From Candidatus Peribacteria bacterium (GTDB lineage: Bacteria; Patescibacteria; JAEDAM01; Absconditabacterales; Absconditicoccaceae), in contig JAITGP010000013.1 of assembly GCA_031280545.1 (NCBI GenBank), positions 1 through 30,776 on the forward strand: DNA of 30,776 nucleotides, written 5' to 3'. The position numbers were made by a program, and so were the translations under genes. Positions 16,176 to 25,050 of this stretch are shown here, in pieces. Position 1 is the first letter of the stretch. Each line of letters begins with the position of its first letter. A model generated the notes under the pieces. It saw only the letters and a program-made list of their open reading frames with translations. It was not told where the DNA came from and did no database searches.

Positions 16176-17080
16176 TTATTTTCAGAGATTTTGGTCTATC
16201 ACTTTAAGTTTTCTCCACTTTTTTAATCATCTATGGTGTTTAACATTCTGTTTCATATGTCCAAAGGTTGACTCTAGGCTATTACTCGTTCTTGGAATAT
16301 CAATAATTCACTCATAATCTTTAAAGGTATACAAATACTGTAAATTTCTCTTTATACTTTTATATGCACTCAGTGTCCTAGTATGAATTAGCTTATTTGA
16401 ATAATTTCTTTCATATAAAAAACTATTATGTCTCTTGTACCGGTCTTCTAACAATAATTTTACGTTTTCTTTTCTAAAGTCTCAAATACATTCACTAATA
16501 TCTTTGAGTTCCTTATTGGCTTCCAATTTAGGTTTCTTCGTAATGTATCTTTGGATAATTTGCTTTTGGTGAAAAATACACATCTGCGTTGGTATCTCTC
16601 AAAATCCTCATAACATTCACTTTTTCCCATCACATACAATAGCCTTGATTATCCATCACTGAGATTGTAATTCTTTTACTCAATCTATATATGCTTGCTT
16701 AGTTTCTCGTGGTACTTCTTCCCATAAAAGATTTTTCTTTAGTTCATAACTTCTGAAAGTCATTATCCCATATTTTCTTCAAAAATATGTGGTATCTATA
16801 AATAACACGGTTTCTTGAGGTACTAACTCTTTTTTTTAACAATAACACTATCTATTCTTTTTTGAATTGTGGGAATACTTAATCAATGTCTCTCAGATAA
16901 CTGCCTATATGTCTGTTTTCATTGAGTATATTCTTCCCATAATTGTCCTCAGGATACTTTATGGGTACGATTTTGAAACACATATCCACAAATGATACAT
17001 TTATACCTCTGTTTTCATCTCTTCTTCCCATCTTTTTTTACATTATGGTTTCAACATTTAGAACATTTCTTCTTACTCAT
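16176..17080 (-). CDS. DDE transposase made by -1 frameshift (orfA plus orfB)
   Basis: orfA (17080 to 16823, 85 aa) has a zinc ribbon, CSKCGNHNVKKDG....RYKCIICGYVF, then a helix-turn-helix, TYRQLSERHGLSIPTIQKRI, for end binding. It stops at TAG soon after A8. orfB (frame closed by TAA right at the A8 run, then open from about 16835 to TAA 16176) carries the catalytic part: FIDTTYF (first Asp), IVCDGKKG (second Asp), CIFHQ, and NSLESTFGHMK (Glu). That order resembles the IS256/Mutator-like superfamily. A -1 slip on A AAA AAG joins them as ...IVKKKELVPQETVLFIDTT. Fifteen of 22 Gly codons are TGA. The two frames overlap only around the slip site, which favours programmed frameshifting over decay. 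Confidence 0.82.
16829..16835 (-). promoter_or_regulatory. Slippery heptamer A AAA AAG in the transposase gene
   Basis: An A8 run on the minus strand (16837-16830) is followed by G, with zero-frame codons GTT AAA AAA AAG. A -1 slip enters orfB at GAG; staying in frame reaches TAG two codons later. Confidence 0.7.
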
Positions 17081-17135
17081 TTATAAAAAAATAGTAAATA
17101 AATTAGTTATCTACTATTCTTTTCCTCTATTTTAG

Positions 17136-17158
17136 CCACCCCTTTTTTTAATTATGCC
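17136..17158 (-). repeat. Right terminal inverted repeat of the insertion sequence
   Basis: Exact reverse complement of 16153-16175. Confidence 0.9.
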
Positions 17159-17162
17159 GAAA

Positions 17163-17188
17163 ATGATAATTAGTATTATAATTATCAT
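17163..17188. repeat. AT-rich perfect palindrome
   Basis: ATGATAATTA and TAATTATCAT (10 bp each) flank GTATTA. It lies just outside the right end of the insertion sequence. It could be an operator (the arms loosely resemble Fur/DtxR-type half sites), a weak hairpin, or part of the 3' region of the interrupted gene. Confidence 0.5.
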
Positions 17189-17223
17189 TATATGAGGGAA
17201 TCTTCTCAATCTATAAAATTAAG

Positions 17224-17250
17224 CTGGTCGTAAATCACGATCAGTTTTTT
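17224..17250 (+). terminator. Rho-independent terminator upstream of the Clp gene
   Basis: CTGGTCGT (17224-17231) pairs with ACGATCAG (17237-17244, one G-U), followed by T6. Probably the original terminator of the 15572 gene before the insertion; its sequence resembles the terminator at 14525-14554. Confidence 0.7.
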
Positions 17251-17276
17251 ATTCCTAAATATTATTAAAACATCTA

Positions 17277-17304
17277 TTGATATTGACTTATAAATAACTA
17301 TAAT
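17277..17304 (+). promoter_or_regulatory. Likely promoter of the Clp ATPase gene
   Basis: TTGATA (17277-17282), a 16-nt spacer and TATAAT (17299-17304), 36 nt before the start codon. No CIRCE-like repeat is seen. Confidence 0.5.
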
Positions 17305-17339
17305 ATAGCACTATATTTATATTATTTAATAAAGCATTG

Positions 17340-19967
17340 ATGACTAAGGGAATCCCAAACTTCTCCCTCTATAATGAAGAGGCAAAACAAATGGTAAATA
17401 CAATGAGTAGTTTAGCTCAAAAAGATGGATATAAGGTGATAGATATTGCCCATCTTTTTACGGTGCTAATCAATAATACCGATGATAAAATTCCTGAAAT
17501 TTTGCAACTCGCAGGAGCAAATTTAGAACAAATTCAAAAAGATACTAATGAGAGATTGCAGAAAATCCTTTCTATTCAGGGAGAACTCAGTGCTTCCCTC
17601 ACACTGAATACTATTTTGGAACATGCAAATACTATTGCTAGGGATTTGGATGCAGAGGAAACTACTATTTATCATATTCTACTTTCCCTCCTACAATCTG
17701 ACCATCCCTTGGCTAAAAAATTAGCACAGCAGGGAATTGGTTATAATAAAATAAAAAAGTTGCTTCTTGATAAAGGACATCTTCAAACTGCTTCCTTAGG
17801 AGAAATTCTAAAAAAGAAGTTTTGGGAAGACCTTACGGAACTTGCTAAGGCGGGAAAACTCAAATCGGTGATTGGAAGAGAAGAAGAGTTTCACAAAATG
17901 ATCGAAATTCTCGCCAGAAAGGAGAGAAATAATGTCCTTATTTTATGAGAACCCGGAGTAGGAAAAACCGCTATTGCAGAGCTCCTTGCTCAAAAAATTA
18001 CTGCAGGAGAGGTGCCAGACTTTCTCAAAAATAAAAAAATTCTGAAAGTAAATCTGGGGGAGTTGATTTCAGGGAGTAAATTTAGAGGAGAATTTGAGGA
18101 AAGAGTATCAGCATTGATTCAAGAAGCAAAAAAGCCTGAAGTATTGCTATTTATAGATGAATTTCATAATATTAACGGAGCAGGAAAGTCTGAAGGTTCT
18201 ATGGGATTTTCCGATCTACTTAAACCAGAACTTTCTAGTGGAAATCTCCAAGTAATCGGAGCGACAACCACAGAGGAGTATCGTAAACAGATTGAAAAAG
18301 ATTCAGCGTTATCTAGAAGATTTGAAAATCTTACCATCCCAGAGCCTACGAATGAAAAGATGCTTACCATTTTAAGACAAATTGAACAAAGTTATGAAAA
18401 GCATCACGGAGTAATTATTACTGATAATGCTTTAGTAGCTACGGTTGAATTATCTGATAAATATATCAAAGATAGAAAATTCCCCGACAAAGCGATTGCT
18501 GTGTTAGATCAAGCAGCTGCTAGAGTTCATTTGCAAATGACAACTCTTCCTCTTTCAATTACTCAGAAACAACAGGAAGGTATCGATCTCAAAAATACTC
18601 TTCGCTCTCTGCAAGAGGAAGTAGATTTGGTAAAAAACTCATTGGAAAAGGCAAAAATCCAAGAACAAATTGACCCTCTTCCTGCTAAAATTGAAGCATT
18701 AGAAACTGAATATACTCAGCAGAAAGAGAACTGGGAACAGCTCAGCAGACTTTATCAGGAGCAAAATCCTTCTAATGCAGAAGCAATCCAGCAGTTGGAG
18801 TCAGTTTTTTGATTTTCTATTAAAAATACTGTAGAGAGAGATGATATTGCTCAGATTATCGCAGAAAAGACAGGAATCCCTGTAGCTAAAATGCAAGAAG
18901 GAGAAGAAGAAAAATATCTTAATTTAGAAACAGAACTTTCTAAGAGAGTTGTGGGACAGGATGAAGCAGTGAGTGCCATCAGTAATGCAATTAGAACTTC
19001 TAGAATTGAATTAAGTGATAAGAAGAAACCGATGGGATCTTATCTCTTTTTGTGACCAACAGGAGTTGGGAAAACAGAACTTGCTAAAGCACTAGCACAA
19101 TTACTCTTTGGGGATGAAAAAGCATTAATTAGATTCAATATGAGTGAATTTCAAGAAGAACATTCCTCAGCCAAACTCATCGGGGCACCAGCAGGATATG
19201 TGGGATATGAAGAAGGAGGAGATTTGACCAATAAAGTGAGAGAAAAACCCTATTCTGTACTTCTTTTTGATGAGATAGAAAAAGCTCATCCAAAGGTTTT
19301 TGATCTCTTTTTGCAGGTATTGGATGATGGGATGCTTAATGATAATCGCTGAAAAACGGTAGATTTCAAAAATACGATCATCATTATGACTAGTAATATT
19401 GGTTCTCGTGAAATTATGGAAAGTTTATCAGAAGAAAATCAAGACATAGGAGATCTTTATCCTATAGAACCTGTACTACCTTCTCATTCTGACGAGGAGG
19501 TCACTCAAAAGAAGAGAAACCGTAGATGGAAATTTAAAAAGGAAACTCCTATTACTCCAGCTCCAGATCCTATCGCACAAAAAAGAGAACAATTGGAAGA
19601 GATAGTAAGACCGGAGCTTCTAGAGTTTTTACGCCCAGAATTCCTAAATAGACTTGATGATAATATTATCTTCAATCCTATCTCTCGCGAAATGTTTAAA
19701 CAAATCTTAGAAATTCAACTTAATCAGAGAAAAAAGCAGATTGCAAAGACGAATGGAATTACACTTGAGTTCACCCATATTGCAAAGAACTTTCTAGCAA
19801 AGAAGTGACGAGATCCTAAAAATGGGGCACGTCCTATTGGTAGAGCTTTAGATCAATATCTTAGAAATCCTTTGGCTAAAGAAATCCTTTGAAGGAAATT
19901 GGTAGCAGGAGACAAGGTGAATGTGGAGGTGGTGGATGGAGCACTAGTATTCCAAAAAGCTGAATAA
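17340..19967 (+). CDS. ClpC/ClpB-type AAA+ unfoldase
   Basis: An 875-residue two-ring Hsp100 protein. Order: Clp N-domain (1-145); NBD1 with Walker [10 protein letters not shown] near 203, pore loop [13 protein letters not shown] and Walker [12 protein letters not shown]; a middle coiled coil of moderate length (about 395-485); NBD2 with GPTGVGKTE near 572, [37 protein letters not shown] and sensor TSNIGS. An extra charged segment of about 60 residues ([22 protein letters not shown]...) follows TSNIGS, ahead of [11 protein letters not shown]. Six TGA codons are read as Gly, including the first Gly of both Walker A motifs. It unfolds or disaggregates proteins; an obvious ClpP-binding tripeptide was not found, so ClpC versus ClpB is open. 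ATG 17340 was preferred to TTG 17337. Confidence 0.93.
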
Positions 19968-19990
19968 GAGAAAATACTACATAGTAAGAG

Positions 19991-20024
19991 AGCTATCCAG
20001 GTAGAGATGCCGAATAGCTTTTTT
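19991..20024 (+). terminator. Terminator of the Clp ATPase gene
   Basis: AGCTAT and ATAGCT form the base of an imperfect hairpin followed by T6, 24 nt after the stop. Confidence 0.6.
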
Positions 20025-20048
20025 CTTATGCTTGATAAATTAGACAAT

Positions 20049-20078
20049 GAAAAAACATCACAAATGCGATGTTTTTTC
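20049..20078 (-). terminator. Terminator of the sigma4/HARE gene
   Basis: GAAAAAACATC (20049-20059) pairs perfectly with GATGTTTTTTC (20068-20078). On the minus strand it lies 14 nt after the TAG stop and ends in a T run; it may act in both directions. Confidence 0.75.
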
Positions 20079-20091
20079 TATCAAGACTTCT

Positions 20092-21183
20092 CTACTTATT
20101 CTTCAATTGATATACTCCTTTATCTACTCTTTCAAAGAGATCTTTGAATTTCTGGAGATTGAGCATTACCGTATTTGGACTTACCATTTTTTCTTTCAAG
20201 ACTTCTTTACAGAGTTCTTTTACAGCCATTGGTCTATCATTTTTCTTGAAGATTCTTTCGAGGATTTCTTTTACTTGTCCTCCTTCATATCCCCATTCTT
20301 TCAAACCATAACGTCCAAGTCCGAGATTTACAAAGATATCATTATTCTTTACTAATTCATTGTGAATAGTATTGATCTTTACACTTTTTTCAGGGAACCA
20401 TTCCAAGATTTTGGCAGGTAATTCCTGGAAATGAACAGGTTTATTTAACCTTCTCATAGTGTAGTAGATTTTGAGTTTCATAGTCTTTGGATTTACATCT
20501 GCGAAAGACTCAAATCCAACCTTTCCATCAAATACACACATTCCTCTGATGATAGAGAAGAAGTTCATATAAAACAGATCATTTTTGAGATAACTCACTT
20601 CTTTGTAGTCTTTGAGGAAAGCGTCTTTGAGTACAGCGATGAATTCGTATACATCTTGAGATTTCCCTCTCTTGGTAAAGTAGTCATTTGCATACAATAC
20701 CATCTTGGTTAGCAGGTCCTCATAAATCGGCTCAATATAGAATGCTTTATGCAAGTATTTATTTCTTTTGAGGTAAGTGACATCAAAATCTGAAATCAAA
20801 ATCAGTCTAAGTTCAGATTTTTTGAATTTGAAAAGATTTCTATTAATGAGTTTTGATACAAGAGTGTCTTCTGCAAGTACTCCTCCGTGAGCCTCCAAGA
20901 TTTTTTTTGCTTCCAGCAAAACATTCATATAGGTATCATTTCCTACAATCAACCTTCTAAATCTCATGAGAGCTTGGGTTTCGATTTGTCTGATCCTTTC
21001 TCTAGTCAGATTATACTCAACTCCGATTCTCTGCAAAGGAATTCCTTTTTCAGCCCCAAGACCAAATTTTTTCATTAATACAAGCCTCTCTTTGGGTTTG
21101 CAGTAAATCAAAATGTCTTTAAGGTTGGTTCCTTCTACATCGACTTTGAGTTTTTTGTCGTCTAGTTTTACGTTGAAGTTCAT
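20092..21183 (-). CDS. Sigma-70 region 4 and HARE-HTH domain protein
   Basis: A 363-residue putative transcription factor. Residues about 25-80 match sigma-70 region 4: a KPKERLVLMKKFGLG helix, then IPLQRIGVEYNLTRERIRQIETQALMRFRRL, the classic -35-binding helix-turn-helix. No region 2 is present. The middle (about 90-240) is a basic helical region without known motif. The C-terminal part (about 245-363) reads as one or two winged helices of the HARE-HTH type, also found in the RNA polymerase delta subunit (IYYTMRRLNKPVHFQELPAK, then NDRPMAVKELCKEV). It could be an anti-/co-sigma type regulator or a very divergent sigma. ATG 21183 was chosen over GTG 21189. No TGA codons. Confidence 0.75.
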   Translation of the reverse strand: MNFNVKLDDKKLKVDVEGTNLKDILIYCKPKERLVLMKKFGLGAEKGIPLQRIGVEYNLTRERIRQIETQALMRFRRLIVGNDTYMNVLLEAKKILEAHGGVLAEDTLVSKLINRNLFKFKKSELRLILISDFDVTYLKRNKYLHKAFYIEPIYEDLLTKMVLYANDYFTKRGKSQDVYEFIAVLKDAFLKDYKEVSYLKNDLFYMNFFSIIRGMCVFDGKVGFESFADVNPKTMKLKIYYTMRRLNKPVHFQELPAKILEWFPEKSVKINTIHNELVKNNDIFVNLGLGRYGLKEWGYEGGQVKEILERIFKKNDRPMAVKELCKEVLKEKMVSPNTVMLNLQKFKDLFERVDKGVYQLKNK

Positions 21184-21248
21184 GTTCACAACGTTTAAAG
21201 ATTAAAAGTTATGTGTATCCTAAAGATATTTGCACCTTATATAGCTAG

Positions 21249-21276
21249 AGTATAAGAAATTGCCTTTCAAAGTCAA
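21249..21276 (-). promoter_or_regulatory. Promoter for the sigma4/HARE gene
   Basis: On the minus strand TTGACT (21276-21271), a 16-nt spacer and TATACT (21254-21249), 65 nt before the start codon. Confidence 0.65.
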
Positions 21277-21346
21277 GCCCAAATATATCTTTTTTATAAG
21301 ACTTGCCGTAATTCCCAGAGAATAGTATAAAACCTCTTCCTTCTCT

Positions 21347-22387
21347 TTACATAATGTTTTCATACAGCTGTGTGGTATCATCCTTATCCAAAAGATGGTG
21401 TACTTGTTGAAGATATTTGTCGTCTACATGCGTATAAATCTGCGTCGTCGTGATGGAAGAATGTCCAAGCAAGGCCTGCACCGATCTGATATCTGCTCCT
21501 TTTCTGAGTAAAGAAGTAGCAAAGCTGTGTCTCAGAGTATGAGGAGTGACTTTTTTTTGGATTCCTACCAATTCAGCATAGTGCTTTACCAGAAATTCGA
21601 CACTGTTTCTACTCAAAGATTCCCCATAACTATTTCCAGAGAGAGAAATAAAAAGAAAATCTGATTCATCCGCCCTTGCGAGTAAAAAGTTTTTGAGTTT
21701 TTCTCCGGCCTGAGTAGTCATAAAAACGGAACGGAGTTTGCTTCCCTTTCCGATTACAGAAAATTGTTTTTCTGACAGATTAATATCAGATTTTTTCAAG
21801 GAGATAAGCTCTGTCACACGTAGTCCTGTCCCATACAAGGTATACAAAATTGCCTGATCTCTCAGCGATTTTAAGGAGTTTTTCTCGAACTCAATTGGAG
21901 CATTCAGAATTTTTTCTACTTCTATTTCAGAGAGATAAGAAAGCTGACGAGGAGGAATCTTTGCCAACTCAAGTCTGTCTGGGGCTATGGTTTCGACATC
22001 AATTCTCATCAGAAACTTAAAAAAGGACCTTAATCCCACAATATGATAATTAATCGTTTTATAGCTCAAGCCCTGTTTCGTCAGAAAAATTCTAAAATCC
22101 TGGATATGGAGACTATTCACTTCATTTGCTTGCATATCCCCTACATACAAAATGAATCTATTTACTCGGAGGCTATAATTTTCTATGGTTTTGGGAGAGG
22201 CGTTTTTGGTATATTGGAGATAATTCACAAATCTCTCTAAATGAGTACTGAGCAGATTGAAATCCTTTCTCCCAGCATTAGTAGACTCCGTTTTGACTGT
22301 AGACAAAATCTTGGAGCTGTTGTTTTTCTTGCTCTGGGTCTGTTGGAGTTTGTTGGTTTTGCGGAAGGTTTGGATCGAATTCTCCAT
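21347..22387 (-). CDS. Tyrosine recombinase of the XerC/XerD type
   Basis: A 346-residue site-specific recombinase. The N-terminal SAM-like core-binding domain (about 43-140: LERFVNYLQYTKNASPKTI) and the catalytic domain are intact: R190 (GTGLRVTEL), K214 (GKGSKLR), H283 and R286 (HTLRHSFAT), H309 (LGHSS) and the nucleophile Y318 (TTTQIYTH). Xer proteins are about 300 residues, so the first 40 residues (Gln/Lys/Asn/Ser-rich) are extra. They coincide with a 110-nt overlap with the upstream gene; a TTG at codon 28 would shorten it. With no phage genes near, chromosome dimer resolution is the likely role. Confidence 0.9.
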   Translation of the reverse strand: MENSIQTFRKTNKLQQTQSKKNNSSKILSTVKTESTNAGRKDFNLLSTHLERFVNYLQYTKNASPKTIENYSLRVNRFILYVGDMQANEVNSLHIQDFRIFLTKQGLSYKTINYHIVGLRSFFKFLMRIDVETIAPDRLELAKIPPRQLSYLSEIEVEKILNAPIEFEKNSLKSLRDQAILYTLYGTGLRVTELISLKKSDINLSEKQFSVIGKGSKLRSVFMTTQAGEKLKNFLLARADESDFLFISLSGNSYGESLSRNSVEFLVKHYAELVGIQKKVTPHTLRHSFATSLLRKGADIRSVQALLGHSSITTTQIYTHVDDKYLQQVHHLLDKDDTTQLYENIM

Positions 22388-24338
22388 TAAGATAAGCTTG
22401 CATCTGTGATAAAAAGGTATTCATACGATTAGATATCATCGTATAATAGTCTATATCTAAAGTTTCTCCGTTTTCAAGCCTTTTAATCAAAAGATCTGAC
22501 TGATAGACAATATAGCCAGCATATTTTACTAAATAAGCGTCATCCTCTTTTTCTCCTACTTCTACTAACTGTAGAGCAATATTAAATTGAGACATCAAAT
22601 TTTGAGCCATTTCTTGGGAGCTAACTTCGGCAGTTGGAGTAATATCTTCTGGTTCATCAAATCCATCCCAAGGTTGTGGGTCGGTAGAACTACTCTCAGG
22701 ATCTACAAATGGAAACTCGTCTTCAGGTTCTTGAGTAGGAAGCGTTGTTTCCTCAGATGGATCTGGCAACAGGGAGATTCCTCAGGAGTTATTTGGAGTT
22801 TCTATAGCACTATTGTGATCAGGGTCTGGAATTTGTGGTTGAGTAATCTCTGGAATAGTAGTCTCAGCTGGATTATTGCTTCCACTTGGGAACATCGTCA
22901 CTAAGACAAAAATCAGAATAACGATACTTCCTGCTCCAGCGAGAATCATAGGATTCTTTTTAAGTTTTTCTAAAATTCCACTCAAATCCATTTTTGTAGA
23001 AACTTCTACAGCAGGTTGAGACTCTTGAGGAATCGCTATGGTTCCTGTATCGATAATATCATCCAAAGAAAGTGTCCCAGCAGGTTCTGAAGATACTTCT
23101 GGTGTTTCTTGCTGTTCTGGTTGTGGTTCTGGAATAGTCTCTTCTTCGCTTGCAATAGGGTCAGCAATTTCTGCAGGAGCAGAAGTGGTATCGGTATCCA
23201 CAGCAGAAATATCGGGTGTAGCTACAGGAACTTTTTCTTCAGCTTCAGGACTAAGAACTAAAGGAACACCGTTCGCATCGACACCTTTTTCTTCCAGTTC
23301 TTTTCTTTCTTCATCTTCTAAAGCTTTTTTCATAGGTGCAAAAGGATCGTCAATAGGATCAGCAGGGATGTCTTCTCCATTAAATTTTGCGACCATTTGA
23401 TCCAGATTGAGAACTTTTTCTTCTTCAGGAGAGGATGTTTCTGGAGTAGAGGAAGGTAAATCTTCAGAAGACATAAAAGTAGTTCCTTCTGCCTTCGCAG
23501 TATTGAGTGCCTCCACTGTTTGACTGAATGCGTCTGGAGTAGGTTGATAATCACTAGAGGGGGTAGCAGTTTCGTCGGAAGTAACTTCAGAAAAATCTAC
23601 AGGAGGTGTATCTGGACTAGAAATCGGAGCGAAAGATTCTGGATTTTCTAAGGAATTCGGAATTGAAGGGGTATCGGTTCCTTCTATAGGAGTAAATAAT
23701 CCTGAAGTAGATTCTTCAAGAGGTTGCTCAATAGATGGTTCAGCAATTTCTGCAACAGGTTCTGAAAGATTTAAAGTCGGCTCAGTAAGAGGAGTAGCGG
23801 GAGCAAAAGCATCTGCTCCCAAATCGAAAGAAAAATCATTGCTGGTTTCTTCACTTCCCGCAGGTTCTGAAAAATCCAAAGCTGGTTCAGGTTGTTTAAC
23901 GGGTTCTTCCTGAAGTGGGGTAGTTTCTTCATCAAGAGGAGTAGCGGGAGCAAAAGCATCTGCTCCCAAATCGAAAGAAAAATCATTACTGGTTTCTTCA
24001 TTTACAACAGGTTCTGAAAGAGGTACTACTGGTTCGCTACTAGGTTGTTCAATAGGTTGTTCAGAAAAGTCTAATGTTGGTTCACTAGTATCTGGGAGAA
24101 GAGTAGTTTCTTCAGCAAGAGGAGTGGCAGGAGCAAAAGCGTCACTTCCCAAGTCCAAAGAAAAATCATCAGATACGGAGGCAGGAGTATCTGTTTCTGC
24201 AGAAATCGGAGTCTCAAGACTAAAATCTGCAACCTCAGGCGTAGCTGGAGTGTCCAATCCTAGATCAAAATCTGTAGATACAGGGGTTGTAGTAGCTCCC
24301 GTTTGAACAGGGATTTGAGTGTCGTCTGTACTAACCAT
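22278..24338 (-). CDS. Acidic repeat protein with one membrane helix (686 aa)
   Basis: The N-terminal 470 residues are very acidic, low-complexity and rich in Thr, Ser, Pro and Glu. They contain three near-identical repeats around DFSFDLGADAFAPATPL, followed by EETT or TEPT. Then come KNPMILAGAGSIVILIFVLV (one membrane helix, near 478-500), a second Pro/Asp/Glu-rich linker, and a C-terminal helical region (MAQNLMSQFNIALQLVEVGEK...MNTFLSQMQAYLNGEF). The two halves join through one TGA at 22779-22781 read as Gly. GTG 24341 is an alternative start. The long acidic tail is probably cytoplasmic and the C-terminal helical part outside. No known family. The end overlaps the Xer gene by 110 nt in another frame. 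Confidence 0.75.
23791..24170 (-). repeat. Three copies of an internal 50-bp coding repeat
   Basis: Copies begin at 23791, 23938 and 24121 (plus-strand coordinates). The first two are nearly identical over at least 50 bp, the third more diverged. They encode the DFSFDLGADAFAPATPL unit. Confidence 0.8.
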
Positions 24339-24368
24339 CACATTAGAGATAAGAATAAAACTTATCTA

Positions 24369-24397
24369 AGTATATTCAGAAATACAAAAAAATGCAA
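24369..24397 (-). promoter_or_regulatory. Promoter for the acidic repeat protein gene
   Basis: On the minus strand TTGCAT (24397-24392), a 17-nt spacer and TATACT (24374-24369). A 7-bp stem-loop, AGATAAG/CTTATCT (24347-24367), sits at the expected transcript start. Confidence 0.6.
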
Positions 24398-24460
24398 TTT
24401 TTCTGGCACTTTTTATCGAAATAAGTATAAAAGGGTATTCTTTATCCAAAATTTTTTCTT

Positions 24461-24964
24461 ATGTTTGCCTCAACTCCCTCTCCTCTCCATGAAAAGGAAA
24501 TCAATACTTTCCCTTCTACTACTGAAGTTTCTCCTCAACTTCTCCAAATTTTACAATCCGTGGAGGAGATTGGTGATCTCAAATATGATGATTTAGCCAG
24601 TTTTTTTCAACAGCTTAGCGAGGTATTCTCTAATAATACGGTACAAAGTCATCTTCACGAAGCTTCTCTCTCTATCCAGCAGGCTTGGAAAATTAGTAAA
24701 CCCTATATGGTAGATCCCGCCACAGGCGACCTCAAACCTACCAAACATCTTTCTCATATGCCTTCTCTAGGTATTCCACTGGAGGAAATTGCTCAGCTGA
24801 TAAAAAAAGGGAATCCTGTGTTTCTTTCTCAGTTTTTTTCTGTTCTTTCCTCAAAAATAAAAAAAGATGCTGAAGGTGACCAAGCTAGAGGAAGGAAACA
24901 ACTCTGTACTGCTCTCTTTGCTTGTGCTGAACATCTGTATCATATTGCGAATAGCTTTTCTTAA
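24461..24964 (+). CDS. Hypothetical helical protein (167 aa)
   Basis: Starts MFASTPSPLHEKEINTF and appears largely helical: LLQILQSVEEIGDLKYDDLASFF, HEASLSIQQAWKISKPY, IPLEEIAQLIKKG, CTALFACAEHLYHIANSF. No signal peptide, membrane segment or known motif. It ends 15 nt before the 3' end of the convergent tRNA-Arg. No TGA codons. The clean full-length frame and A/T-rich upstream region support a real gene. Function unknown. Confidence 0.65.
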   Translation: MFASTPSPLHEKEINTFPSTTEVSPQLLQILQSVEEIGDLKYDDLASFFQQLSEVFSNNTVQSHLHEASLSIQQAWKISKPYMVDPATGDLKPTKHLSHMPSLGIPLEEIAQLIKKGNPVFLSQFFSVLSSKIKKDAEGDQARGRKQLCTALFACAEHLYHIANSFS

Positions 24965-24979
24965 TTTCCAATAAACCTC

Positions 24980-25050
24980 CAAGAGGAGGGAGAATTGAAC
25001 TCCCATTTTCGGCTTCGGAGACCAACGTGCTACCATTGCACCATCCTCTT
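24980..25050 (-). tRNA. tRNA-Arg (anticodon CCG)
   Basis: 71 nt with all arms: a perfect 7-bp acceptor (AAGAGGA/TCCTCTT), D-stem GTGC/GCAC, anticodon loop CTCCGAA giving CCG, a 4-nt variable loop, T-arm GGGAG-TTCAATT-CTCCC and discriminator G. CCA is not encoded. Its 5' end overlaps the comF stop codon by 2 nt, so it is probably cut from the comF transcript. Apart from the anticodon, the loop context resembles tRNA-Trp. Confidence 0.88.

Larger units (their letters stand above)
16153..17158 (-). mobile_element. Complete insertion sequence (1006 bp) with perfect 23-bp inverted repeats
   Basis: The ends 16153-16175 and 17136-17158 are exact reverse complements over 23 bp (GGCATAATTA...GGGGTGG). 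They enclose one transposase gene on the minus strand that fills nearly the whole interior, ending 1 bp from the left repeat. No clear target duplication: the left flank ends in an A run, and the right flank begins GAAAATGATA. The transposase encodes Gly mostly with TGA, so the element is adapted to table-25 hosts. The IS family was not assigned. Confidence 0.88.

Noticed and set aside
16153..17158. Insertion sequence as a dead element because of the internal TAG
   Set aside because: The stop lies one codon past a slippery A AAA AAG and both frames keep full motifs, so frameshifting is the better reading.
17340..19967. Assignment as ClpA with adaptor system
   Set aside because: No clpS-like gene is adjacent, and the middle coiled coil favours ClpC/ClpB.
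23038..23400. Ser/Gly-rich rightward ORF inside the acidic repeat gene
   Set aside because: It mirrors the low-complexity Glu/Pro/Thr coding of the opposite strand and has no promoter or start context.
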